This document shows positions 1 through 7,516 of a DNA stretch of 20,123 nt, in pieces. Source of the DNA: JALHUB01 sp050010555 (GTDB lineage Bacteria; Chloroflexota; Dehalococcoidia; DSTF01; JALHUB01); assembly GCA_050010555.1 (NCBI GenBank), contig JBEKKV010000039.1:1-20123 (forward strand). The letters are read 5' to 3'. Positions within the stretch are counted from its first letter, which is position 1, and each line of letters starts with the position of its first letter. The notes under the pieces were generated by a model. That model was not told the DNA's origin. It worked only from the letters and a program-made list of their open reading frames with translations, and made no database searches. A program made the translations under genes and the position numbers.

Positions 1-1608
1 CCGGACCCGGCCTGCGACATCAACGAGGACCTGGTGTGCGACGCTGGCGACATCCACTACGCGTTGGACATGGACGTTACCAACGGCACCGGCCCCTGCA
101 ACCCGATTGACCCAAGCGCCACGCACATGGTCGGCGACACCTATCAGGTCGCCATCTGTCTGGTGAGCGCCTCGGTTTATGGTGGTGGCGCTGGCGGTGG
201 ACCACCGGCAGCCTTTGACTACCAGATCCAGTACGATAAGACGCTGAACCAGTGCACGACGGGGACCGGTACCGCCCCCAACCCGGATGCTAACTGCAAC
301 GGCACCTATTGTGTTGCGTTCAGCACGCCCGATCTGGGCGACACCGGTTGGGATTGCTCAGGCGTTGGGGCGGCACTGCCCACGTGTGACCTGACTGCCA
401 GCGACCCTGCCGGCAACCCGAACATTGCGACCGCCTACGACGGCTGTTTCACGACAGGCACGCCGACTCTGCCCACGGGCGACACAGTCGCAGCGCCGGT
501 CTCTGAGATCACCTTGAAGGCTCTCGCGGTCGGCACCGACACCCTTACGTTCGTCGAGGCCACTGAGTCGGATGCAGCCACCAATGCAAACCTGGTCTGC
601 CCGCCTGCTAACCCGGGCGACGTAGTCAGGTGCTTCAACGGGACTGACATCAAGGCCGTCCCGCCGACGCCTACGAACACGGCCACCGCGACGACACCGC
701 CCACCGGCACGCCGATTCCGCCGACGGCAACCCCGACCAACACCGCGACGCCTACCCCCACCTTCACCCCGGTTCCGGGCGTGCGGATGCAGAAGACCTG
801 CCCCGACGGGAGCAGCAACTGCAACCTGTGGATTGAGAAGACCTGCGTCGACCCGACCACGGGCAAGGGATGTCTGGAGATTGACGAGCACATCTACGGT
901 ATCGCAGACACCTGCGACCCGAACGTCATCGGCTGCACAGTTCCTGAGGGCCTCGGTGCGTGGGAGCACGAGCTCTTCTGGGACAAGCAGTTCGTGTCAG
1001 TCTCCACAACTCCGGTCAACACGTGGCTCACCAGCGGCGGGCGCGTAATTCCGCCGAACGGCTGCTTCGTTCAGATACTGAACGAGCAATCGCTTCTTGA
1101 GGGCTGCGTGACCAAGGACACCAACCCGCCGACCGGCGCGGTTGGACCTGAGGGCGACGGCGTGGTCGAGAAGATCATCATCACGCCGAACCTGCAGAAC
1201 ATCATGCAGGCCTACGGCATGCGGGCGACGAAGGACAACGGCATCGTGACCACCATCGCCGACAAGGACTGTGAGGTTACCGACACCCTGGGTGAGGCGC
1301 TCCCGGGCACTCTCCCCGGCCAGCTCACTGTAGTATGCTCGAACGCGACCATCACGATCCGCATGCTAGAGGGTGACCTCGACCTCAACTGCAAGATCGA
1401 CGTTGCGGACGACCAGGCAGAGGCCTTCCACTACGGCGCGACAGTGGGACTGCAGCTCTACAACCAGTGGTACGACCTGGAGCCCAAGTGGACCGATGGC
1501 GACATCGACATCAAGGACCTCCAGTTCGTCTTTGGTCGCAACTACAGTACCTGCGACAACCCGATACCGAACGACCAGGGTGTTCCTCTTCCGCCTATTG
1601 ACCCGTAG
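1..1608 (+). CDS. Cohesin-like / dockerin exported protein, 5' end outside window
   Basis: The frame is open to base 1, so the true start and any signal peptide lie upstream. A GTG at 34 is only an internal codon. Numbering from base 1, residues about 17-218 form a Cys-rich cohesin-like module (GPCNPID, PDANC, LGDTGWDCSG, ending GTDIK). A Thr/Pro linker follows at about 220-259, then a roughly 190-residue module I do not recognise that begins with several Cys. A C-terminal dockerin-like pair of calcium loops occupies about 455-515. Loop 1 is D459-x-D461-x-N463...D467..D470. Loop 2 is degenerate (D499 G500 D501 I502 D503..D506). The protein ends in Pro-rich sequence with no membrane helix, so it is probably secreted and held by a cohesin partner. 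The cohesin-like module is nearly identical at DNA level to part of the two-module gene at 4358. Exported surface role is well supported; the ligand is unknown. Confidence 0.85.
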   Translation, partial: PDPACDINEDLVCDAGDIHYALDMDVTNGTGPCNPIDPSATHMVGDTYQVAICLVSASVYGGGAGGGPPAAFDYQIQYDKTLNQCTTGTGTAPNPDANCNGTYCVAFSTPDLGDTGWDCSGVGAALPTCDLTASDPAGNPNIATAYDGCFTTGTPTLPTGDTVAAPVSEITLKALAVGTDTLTFVEATESDAATNANLVCPPANPGDVVRCFNGTDIKAVPPTPTNTATATTPPTGTPIPPTATPTNTATPTPTFTPVPGVRMQKTCPDGSSNCNLWIEKTCVDPTTGKGCLEIDEHIYGIADTCDPNVIGCTVPEGLGAWEHELFWDKQFVSVSTTPVNTWLTSGGRVIPPNGCFVQILNEQSLLEGCVTKDTNPPTGAVGPEGDGVVEKIIITPNLQNIMQAYGMRATKDNGIVTTIADKDCEVTDTLGEALPGTLPGQLTVVCSNATITIRMLEGDLDLNCKIDVADDQAEAFHYGATVGLQLYNQWYDLEPKWTDGDIDIKDLQFVFGRNYSTCDNPIPNDQGVPLPPIDP

Positions 1609-1656
1609 GCAAACAGGGAACATCTGACGTCCAGGTATAGGCTGGAGCAATGAATT

Positions 1657-1696
1657 GGCGGGGGAGCGCCGATCCGAAAGGAACGGCTCCCCCGCC
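1657..1696 (+). terminator. GC-rich hairpin after first gene
   Basis: An 11-bp perfect stem (GGCGGGGGAGC, 1657-1667, with its complement at 1686-1696) encloses an 18-nt loop, 48 bases after the stop codon. It is followed by a run of A, not T, so it is not a textbook intrinsic terminator for the + strand. It may be a transcript end or stability element. Confidence 0.45.
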
Positions 1697-1769
1697 AAAA
1701 AACATCACAGGAGGTAAAGCCGCCGAATTAAACAAACACTGACCGATATTTAACAGAATAGACCTTGTT

Positions 1770-1782
1770 AGGCGCGGCGCCT
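1770..1782. promoter_or_regulatory. Short perfect inverted repeat upstream of cohesin gene
   Basis: AGGCGC-G-GCGCCT, 76 bases before the next start codon, is a perfect 6-bp palindrome around one base. It could be a protein-binding site or a small stem. Nothing else supports a role. Confidence 0.2.
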
Positions 1783-1858
1783 GAACCTACAATAACGGCG
1801 CTGCTGGCAAAGATACTGCGAAGGGAATCGAAGGACTCACTAGGAGGCACAACTCGAA

Positions 1859-2812
1859 ATGATCTATCGGCTGATACCCCGCCTGGCCCTCACCTGTTCT
1901 CTCGCAGGGCTTTTCCTTCTGGTCACGAACCCCTTCGCCGTACGTGCTGACAATCCACCCGTGATTCGTCTCGACCCCCCAAGCCAGTCGGTCGACGTCG
2001 GCAATGGCCCCTTCACGGTGTCCGTCATGGTTGACAACGTCGCCGACCTCGGCGCCTATGAGTTCCAGCTACAGTTTGACCCCGCGGTCGTGCGCTTCGT
2101 TGGCGTCGAAGATGGCGGCTTCCTTGGAAGCACGGGAAGGCAGCTTCAGTGCCCCACCGCAACGCTCTTCTACCCCGCCGACGGCGACTTGCCGAACGAG
2201 ATCCGCGACGGCTGCAGCACCCTGAATTCGACGCCTGCGGGCCCGAGCGGCTCGGGTCGGCTAGCCGTCGTCACCTTCGCTCCGATAGGCTCCGGATACA
2301 GCGACCTGACGTTCACCGCGGTCGGTCCGCACATGGACGTAACCGGCATTTCTGGCGATAGCCTTTCGCCGACCACTCAGAACGGAGCGGTCACCATCAC
2401 CGGCGACGGGCCTGCGGCGACACCCGCTCCCGATGAGCCGACTTCCGTCCCAACGGCGAAATACGTCGCGCCCGTCACCGTAACGCCAAACCCGGGCGCC
2501 AACTCGATGTTGACGCCGGAGCCGGGCGAGACGCCCTTGAGCCGCCCCATGCCCGGCTCAGCCATAAACAACCCGCCCTCCGGCGGGCTGCAAGCGGCCT
2601 CTGACCCGGCCGGTATCGCCCGCGCGGCCAGCGGAACCGCCTCCGGCAGTAGCCAGGGCTCGCCGCATGCGGGCACCGGTCCCGAACAACAGAAGTCATC
2701 CTGGCCCGCGCTCGCCGGCGGCCTGCTCGTGGCCGTTGGCGGCGGCTTGCTGTTCATGTCTTTCTTCCTGAAGCGCGTCCCCGCCCAGCGGAACGATCAT
2801 TCGAAGGAATAA
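1859..2812 (+). CDS. Membrane-anchored cohesin-like protein
   Basis: A 317-residue exported protein. The ATG follows TAGGAGG at 1841-1847 with an 11-nt gap. The N-terminus (RLIPRLALTCSLAGLFLLV) is a signal peptide ending near ADNPP. Residues about 34-180 form a cohesin-like beta-sandwich: VDVGNGPFTVSVMVDNV, then LGAYEFQLQFDPAVVRF, the usual start of type I cohesins, with a C-terminal GAVTI strand. A long Pro/Thr/Gly/Ser linker follows (about 183-280), then a hydrophobic helix at about 283-304 and a basic tail (KRVPAQR). Before the helix is HAGTGP, which only weakly resembles the SPPxTG motif of the later genes. The protein probably displays its cohesin domain outside the membrane, where it could bind dockerins such as those encoded at 1-1608 and 2933-4174. 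That pairing is inferred from proximity only. Confidence 0.85.
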   Translation: MIYRLIPRLALTCSLAGLFLLVTNPFAVRADNPPVIRLDPPSQSVDVGNGPFTVSVMVDNVADLGAYEFQLQFDPAVVRFVGVEDGGFLGSTGRQLQCPTATLFYPADGDLPNEIRDGCSTLNSTPAGPSGSGRLAVVTFAPIGSGYSDLTFTAVGPHMDVTGISGDSLSPTTQNGAVTITGDGPAATPAPDEPTSVPTAKYVAPVTVTPNPGANSMLTPEPGETPLSRPMPGSAINNPPSGGLQAASDPAGIARAASGTASGSSQGSPHAGTGPEQQKSSWPALAGGLLVAVGGGLLFMSFFLKRVPAQRNDHSKE

Positions 2813-2863
2813 GAGGCACAATCGGCTCGGCAGTATGAGGACCATTCTTACGTCGATTCTCTC

Positions 2864-2876
2864 GCCCATATTGGGC
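2864..2876. promoter_or_regulatory. Small inverted repeat
   Basis: GCCCA-TAT-TGGGC sits between two surface genes, 57 bases before the next start codon. It may be a short operator-like palindrome or a minor stem. No clear -35/-10 pair accompanies it. Confidence 0.15.
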
Positions 2877-2932
2877 AACGGCCGGGGATCTTGACACGCG
2901 GGGCATGAAGCCGCAGGGGAGGCATGACTAAG

Positions 2933-4174
2933 ATGAGGACACCCGCACTCGTTCGGATTTGTTTCTTCGGATTGCTAGTAGCTTTGATAGCGACGTTCGG
3001 ACAAGGTAGAAACAGGACTGATGCCGCCAGCACTGCCGTTGCGGCCAGCAACTCCGCCTATATTGACGTTCCCGGCCTGTTCTTCAATAGCTATGCCTCT
3101 CTTACACAGGCAGTTTCCGCTTCCGACACGTCCATCAATATCACTGACGCGGGCTGTCTACGTGTGGGGTGGACGGTAAGAGTGCAGGATACTCCAACCA
3201 CACCCGAATTGATGCTGATCACTCAACTCATCCCGGGAACTTCAGGAAACCCCGACACAATGGTTGTCACTCGTGCCCAGGGTGGCACAAGCGCTGTCGC
3301 GCACGCGGCGGGCGTACCCGTGCAAACCAGAGCACTGAGCATCGACATCATGGCGCAAAACGTGTCGGACCCGGCCTACGGCTTCGGTGCCTTCAACGTC
3401 CAAGTCGCGGTGCCGTCGCAACTGCAGCTTATTGAGTTCAATTACGACTCGACTTGGCTCAGTAGCACCGGACGGATTCCGGACTGTCTTGGCGCAGTTC
3501 AGCAATCGCCGGGAGTCTGGCAGCTTTCATGCGCCAGCCTACCCAATAATAACGACCAGTCGTGGTACCCGCGGGGCGCTAATGGCACTGGCCGGATTGC
3601 CCGCCTCACCGTGCTCCCTCCGTCGTCCGTGGGAAACTGGGCGATTGGACTGACGGGGAGCTATCTTCTGAACGTTCCTGGCCAGGACCTCAACGCGGTG
3701 GTATCATCGCCTTCGGTCACTGTCGTCAACTGCCCGGACACCAACCTCGATGGACGGGTGAACACCACTGACATGTTGAACGTCGCCAGGAATCTGGGTG
3801 ACCGCGGCACAGACAGCGGCGTTACGATAACGAGCGACATAACCGCTTCGCAAGCTGGAATCTTGATCAGCGATCCGAGCCGCTTGTCCCCGAACAGCAT
3901 CATAGCCATTGATAACGAGTCGATGAAGGTGCTGAGTCTAATAACCGTGCCCAAGATGATGACGGTGACGCGAGGCGTCAACTATCCGCAGCCTGCAAGC
4001 CACAAGAGCGGCGCCCACATCTATCTGGCCACCGCGGACGGTAATGGCGATGGCATGTATGCTTACACTCCCACGCGGGATGTAACGCATGACGGAGTGA
4101 TAAACACTACCGACCTCTTGAGGGTAGCAAGGGTCTCTGTCCTCACTCAGACATGCCCGACGCCGCCATCGTAG
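2933..4174 (+). CDS. Secreted cohesin-like protein with split dockerin
   Basis: A 413-residue protein. I chose the ATG at 2933 because AGGGGAGG (2915-2922) lies 10 nt before it; the in-frame ATG at 2924 is only 1 nt from that site. The signal peptide is MRTPALVRICFFGLLVALIATF. Residues about 37-125 hold a small beta domain with an M-x-VTR signature. A cohesin-like domain follows to about 265. Then comes a dockerin calcium loop, D269-x-N-x-D273-G-x-V-N-x-x-D280, followed by MLNVARNLG. The second loop, D383-x-T-x-D387-G-x-I-N-x-x-D394 with LLRVAR, comes only about 100 residues later. Between them lies a second copy of the N-terminal beta domain. No C-terminal membrane helix is present. The protein should therefore be released and docked by a cohesin partner while possibly offering its own cohesin-like surface. 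Cohesin assignment is moderate; the dockerin loops are clear. Confidence 0.85.
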   Translation: MRTPALVRICFFGLLVALIATFGQGRNRTDAASTAVAASNSAYIDVPGLFFNSYASLTQAVSASDTSINITDAGCLRVGWTVRVQDTPTTPELMLITQLIPGTSGNPDTMVVTRAQGGTSAVAHAAGVPVQTRALSIDIMAQNVSDPAYGFGAFNVQVAVPSQLQLIEFNYDSTWLSSTGRIPDCLGAVQQSPGVWQLSCASLPNNNDQSWYPRGANGTGRIARLTVLPPSSVGNWAIGLTGSYLLNVPGQDLNAVVSSPSVTVVNCPDTNLDGRVNTTDMLNVARNLGDRGTDSGVTITSDITASQAGILISDPSRLSPNSIIAIDNESMKVLSLITVPKMMTVTRGVNYPQPASHKSGAHIYLATADGNGDGMYAYTPTRDVTHDGVINTTDLLRVARVSVLTQTCPTPPS

Positions 4175-4226
4175 CCTGCGGGTGCAACATATTGCTCGTT
4201 TGTTGTGACAAATCTCCGTCGCAGCG

Positions 4227-4256
4227 TTAACCTTGGCGGCATGTTGCGCGTTATAT
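4227..4256 (+). promoter_or_regulatory. Promoter-like element shared with two other surface genes
   Basis: TTAACC at 4227-4232, an 18-bp spacer, and TTATAT at 4251-4256 inside GCGCGTTATAT. The same arrangement, with GCGTT or CATT before the -35 and GCGTTATA at the -10, occurs at 6158 and 9326. It sits about 100 bases before the next start codon. Confidence 0.55.
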
Positions 4257-4290
4257 CTCCATAGGGTATCGTCCCGCCTAGAGGTTCCTT

Positions 4291-4318
4291 GGGGCCCTGG
4301 ACAGCGCAGGGAGGCCCC
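4291..4318 (+). terminator. GC-rich hairpin in the leader of the two-module cohesin gene
   Basis: GGGGCC (4291-4296) pairs with GGCCCC (4313-4318), with further inner pairing across CCTG and CAGG. It lies downstream of the promoter-like element and 39 bases before the start codon. It could act as an attenuator or a 5' stabilising stem. No T run follows. Confidence 0.35.
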
Positions 4319-4357
4319 TTAGTGTGTGCTGACACCATCTGACTAGGAGGTAGCGGA

Positions 4358-6046
4358 ATGAGAAGCTGGTTCTGGGCACTGCTGATCCCTTTCGGAGTCG
4401 TTCTGGGTCTTGTCATCGTTTTCCACCCCTTTGGTGGCAATGATCCCACGACTTACGCTCATATCCTTCCGACTCAGACCGGGACTCCAGCCCCCCCGGA
4501 GATCCACCTTGAGATCGACATGGACCCCACGAATGGCAGCGGCCCCTGCAACCCGGTGGATACCACTCGCAACGTCACTTCCGGGCAGACTTACACCGTT
4601 GCGGTTTGCCTCACGAGCGCTGGTGTCGGGGAATCGCCGGCGGCTGTTGGATTCAACCTGAACTATGATGACACCCTTGACACGTGTGTGTCGGGGAGCC
4701 CTAGCGCCCCCAACCCGGATGCTAACTGCACCGGCACGGATTGTGTGCCGTTCAGTACACCCGATCTGGGTGACACTGGTTGGGATTGCTCAGGCGTTGG
4801 GGTGGCGCCGCCCGTCTGCGGCTCCGGCATCGCTTACCTCGGCTGCTTCTCGACTGGCACGCCGACGCTTCCCGCGGGCGACACGGTTTCCGCGCCGGTG
4901 GCCGAGGTAACCTTCACGGCGACGGGATCAGTCGGCGAAGACAGCATGAGCTTCTCCCAGGTCTCATTCGCCGACGCCGGTACCAATAACATCTTAGACT
5001 GTGACGGCGTGGGGCTGTGCTTCGGCGCTGACGCCTTCGTCAACGAGACGCCGACGCCGGCGCCGACAAACACACCGACGATCACAAACACACCGACGAT
5101 CACAAACACGCCAACGATTACGAACACACCAACCGACACGCCGGTGGCCACCGACACCCCCACGCCGACGGACACCGCTACCGCTACGCCGCTTCCCACC
5201 ATCAGGGCTTACATCGATAAGGACCTCACCAACGGCACCGGGCCCTGCGATCAGAACGCCATAGATTCGACGACGACCGAATTCGTCGGCCAGCAGCATC
5301 AACTCGCCCTCTGCCTGGGCAACGTTCCGGCTGAGATCGATGCCTTCCAGTTCGAGGTGACCTACAACCCCGACCTGGACCAGTGCATCGCGACCGCATG
5401 CTCGCCAGACGACCCCAATTGCCTCGACTCCAGCCCCACGTTCGGCACCAGCCTTGGCAGTGGCTGGGACTGCAACATCGAAGACAATCCACCCGTCTGC
5501 AGCGCAGGCGTTGCTACGATAGACTGCGAAAGAGCGGAGGATGACTCTCAAACTGTCGGCGCTGCCGATGACTTCACAGACCACATCGCGCTGGCGACAA
5601 TGAGCTTCAACGTCATCGGCACCGGCACCGACACCGTCCACATCCAGTCTCTCGTCGTCGATGGCGCTGACGACAGTCTGCTCGGTGAGTGCGGCGACGT
5701 TGCCACCGATGCCAACGCTGACAGCGTGGTGGACATGCCCTGTCAGGACGGCACCGATATCAAGGAATCGGCGGCGACTCCGTTCCACCACCGACCCACC
5801 AAGACTCCCGTGGCAACCGAAACCGAGGTCCCGCCCGCACCCACAGCGACAGCCGTGATCCTGGCGACCGCTACACCTGCACCGTCAGGTGGCGCCGGTC
5901 CTGCCATTGTCGCGCCGGGCACCGGCGAAGGCTCAAGCGGCGGCGGCTTCCCCTGGGCGCTCACGCTCGTCGGCGCCGCAGCGTCGTGCGTCCTGGTCGG
6001 CGGGCTCTACCTTGGTCGCAGCCGACTACGTTCGGGACATCGCTGA
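4358..6046 (+). CDS. Anchored protein with two Cys-rich cohesin-like modules
   Basis: A 562-residue protein. The ATG is 7 nt after AGGAGG at 4345-4350. The N-terminal hydrophobic segment SWFWALLIPFGVVLGLVIVF is a signal sequence or anchor. Module A (about 48-225) and module B (about 282-470) are related cohesin-like units sharing NG(S/T)GPC, a VAVCL or LALCL strand, F-x-x-x-Y-(D/N)-x-x-LD-x-C, G-x-GWDC and ATM or AEVTF strands. They are joined by a Thr/Pro linker containing four TNTPTI-type repeats. After a second linker (about 471-510) the C-terminus carries VAPGTGEG, a Gly/Ser stretch, a membrane helix (about 530-551) and a basic tail RSRLRSGHR. That is the layout of a sortase sorting signal, though the motif is not LPxTG. 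It probably provides two binding modules at the cell surface. Substrate status for the downstream sortases is inference. Confidence 0.85.
   Translation: MRSWFWALLIPFGVVLGLVIVFHPFGGNDPTTYAHILPTQTGTPAPPEIHLEIDMDPTNGSGPCNPVDTTRNVTSGQTYTVAVCLTSAGVGESPAAVGFNLNYDDTLDTCVSGSPSAPNPDANCTGTDCVPFSTPDLGDTGWDCSGVGVAPPVCGSGIAYLGCFSTGTPTLPAGDTVSAPVAEVTFTATGSVGEDSMSFSQVSFADAGTNNILDCDGVGLCFGADAFVNETPTPAPTNTPTITNTPTITNTPTITNTPTDTPVATDTPTPTDTATATPLPTIRAYIDKDLTNGTGPCDQNAIDSTTTEFVGQQHQLALCLGNVPAEIDAFQFEVTYNPDLDQCIATACSPDDPNCLDSSPTFGTSLGSGWDCNIEDNPPVCSAGVATIDCERAEDDSQTVGAADDFTDHIALATMSFNVIGTGTDTVHIQSLVVDGADDSLLGECGDVATDANADSVVDMPCQDGTDIKESAATPFHHRPTKTPVATETEVPPAPTATAVILATATPAPSGGAGPAIVAPGTGEGSSGGGFPWALTLVGAAASCVLVGGLYLGRSRLRSGHR
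5066..5137 (+). repeat. 18-bp tandem repeat coding the TNTPTI linker
   Basis: Four head-to-tail copies of an 18-base unit (acaaacacaccgacgatc and variants) begin at 5066, 5084, 5102 and 5120. The first two are identical; the third and fourth have drifted. They encode the Thr/Pro spacer between the two cohesin-like modules, so copy number sets linker length. Confidence 0.85.
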
Positions 6047-6067
6047 TCCTCACATCTGGAATGAGCC

Positions 6068-6099
6068 GAAGAGGGCGACGAGCAATCGTCGCCTTCTTC
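6068..6099 (+). terminator. Strong hairpin after two-module cohesin gene
   Basis: A 14-bp stem (6068-6081 with 6086-6099, one G-T wobble) closes a GCAA tetraloop, 21 bases past the stop codon. The 3' arm and the bases after it are pyrimidine-rich (CTTCTTCTTGCC). This is the most terminator-like of the hairpins in the block. Confidence 0.65.
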
Positions 6100-6157
6100 T
6101 TGCCCTGTCCCTGCGCCAGCATTCGCGAACCAAAATCAAGAAATTCCGGTTTTAGCG

Positions 6158-6186
6158 TTGACTTTGCCGCTTCTCGTGCGTTATAC
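6158..6186 (+). promoter_or_regulatory. Promoter-like element (TTGACT-17-TTATAC)
   Basis: TTGACT at 6158-6163, a 17-bp spacer and TTATAC at 6181-6186. This is a near-consensus sigma70 pair placed after the preceding hairpin and about 150 bases before the next start. The flanks (GCG before the -35, GTGCG before the -10) match the elements at 4227 and 9326. Confidence 0.65.
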
Positions 6187-6337
6187 GTAAGAGGTTGGTT
6201 GCAGTTCAGACGTCGGACCCATGTGGCGTCTGTAGTTCCTTGTATCTCGTAAGGATCCGGCGGAGAGTCATGCCCGGCATCCATTCCGCTGCTGCGCGAC
6301 TTCAATCGGCTAGATGGTGCAGGAAGTGAGGGAACAA

Positions 6338-7396
6338 ATGAAACGTTGGCACTGGATGTCCTTAGCGCTGTTGGGCGGCATGGCTGCCGTCGCATTGATC
6401 GCCGTTCCCCGGTTCACTGGAGGGACACCGCGGGTAGCCGCGCAAGAGGCTCCCTCCCTTTTTCTGGACATGCAGCAACCGGGCGCCGATCCGTTTAGCC
6501 CGAGCAATCCTCCCTGTATCACACCCCATGCCACACGTACAACGGTGGTGGGCGATACCTATGAGGTAGCGATTTGCCTGGACAATGCGCCCTCTGCCCC
6601 GGCCGCATTCAACTTCGATCTCCTATATAACGACCAGCTCAACACGTGCGTCACGTCAGCAAACACCAACCTGGACTCCAACCCGGACGCCAACACCGGC
6701 AATACGACTTTCAGTTCGACAAGCTTGGGGTCCGGCTTCGACTGCACGGGCGTAGGGAGCGCGCCACCCAAGTGTGACACGAACCCCTCGCCGGGCTCTG
6801 GTGCTGGCGACGCCTACCTGGGCTGCTTCCAGGCGTCAGGCTCGCCGACCCTCCCCACCGGGCAGGACGTGGCTAGCCCGCTTGCCGTGGTGACGTTCCA
6901 AGCGGTTGCCGGTGGCACCGACACCCTCACCCTCGTCAACGGCGTCGCAAGTGGTGCCGATACCCTTTCGTATTTGAGTTGCCCTGAGCTTGGATCCTGC
7001 GGCACCGCATCGGACGTAAAGAGCGGCAACACGCCGGTGCCCCAGCCCACGGCCACTCCAACGGCCGGGCCGACGGCGACGCCGAGCTGCGGACTGGAAG
7101 ACCAACCCACCTGCGCGCCAACTCCTACCTTGACGCCAACGCCTAAAGCCCACAGCCCCACGCCAACCGCGACTGTCACCGGAACGGCGACGACGGCAGC
7201 AGAAGTGCCGCCCCCGCCCCCGGCAGCGCCGCCTCCCAGCGGCGGGGCCGGTCCTATCGTTAGCCCGCCTAACACCGGCGGGGGTTCAGACAGCGCGCCC
7301 TGGGGCATGGGCATTGCCTGGATAATCGCCTTTGCCGCCGCAGTCACGTTGGCGGGCGGAACATTCTACCTCCGGCGGGCCCGGATGCGACGATAG
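6338..7396 (+). CDS. Anchored protein with one Cys-rich cohesin-like module and PPNTG signal
   Basis: A 352-residue protein. The start is placed at ATG 6338 because GAGG at 6328-6331 lies 6 nt before it and MKRWHWMSLALLG begins a normal signal peptide. The in-frame ATG at 6314 has no visible ribosome site. Residues about 38-230 form one cohesin-like module of the local Cys-rich family: VGDTYEVAICL, PAAFNFDLLYNDQLNTC, LGSGFDCTG, LPTGQDV, GTDTLTL, ending near TASDVK. A Thr/Pro/Gly linker follows. The C-terminus is a textbook-shaped sorting signal: SPPNTG (309-314), a Gly/Ser spacer, a membrane helix (about 322-345), and the basic tail RRARMRR. It is probably a surface protein processed by one of the four sortases further on. 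What the module binds is not evident. Confidence 0.85.
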   Translation: MKRWHWMSLALLGGMAAVALIAVPRFTGGTPRVAAQEAPSLFLDMQQPGADPFSPSNPPCITPHATRTTVVGDTYEVAICLDNAPSAPAAFNFDLLYNDQLNTCVTSANTNLDSNPDANTGNTTFSSTSLGSGFDCTGVGSAPPKCDTNPSPGSGAGDAYLGCFQASGSPTLPTGQDVASPLAVVTFQAVAGGTDTLTLVNGVASGADTLSYLSCPELGSCGTASDVKSGNTPVPQPTATPTAGPTATPSCGLEDQPTCAPTPTLTPTPKAHSPTPTATVTGTATTAAEVPPPPPAAPPPSGGAGPIVSPPNTGGGSDSAPWGMGIAWIIAFAAAVTLAGGTFYLRRARMRR

Positions 7397-7408
7397 AACT
7401 CAACGGAG

Positions 7409-7434
7409 GGGGCGCGCTTCGAAACGCGCGCTCC
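7409..7434 (+). terminator. GC-rich hairpin after PPNTG cohesin gene
   Basis: About nine pairs (7409-7417 with 7426-7434, one wobble) around an 8-base loop, 13 bases after the stop codon. No T run follows. Readthrough into the next gene, 83 bases on, is possible. Confidence 0.4.
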
Positions 7435-7516
7435 AGAAGCGGCGATAAGGAATAGCCCGCCACGCGGTTCGGCCGGGGCGGCATAAAGGATAGAGAAAAA
7501 GGGGGAAGAGCAAGCC

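Noticed and set aside
1765..1950. Short open frame overlapping the start of the first anchored cohesin-like gene
   Set aside because: No ribosome site, no recognisable product; the signal-peptide frame from 1859 is far better supported.
2890..2895. TTGACA as a -35 box before the split-dockerin gene
   Set aside because: A -10 at normal spacing would fall on the ribosome site and start codon, and no TATAAT-like sequence is there.
5066..5137. Possible CRISPR array from regularly spaced repeats
   Set aside because: The 18-base units are contiguous with no spacers and lie in frame in a protein linker.
4994..5791. Minus-strand open frame of 265 codons inside the two-module cohesin gene
   Set aside because: Arg/Val-rich product generated from the Thr/Pro linker repeats read backwards; no ribosome site or recognisable domain.
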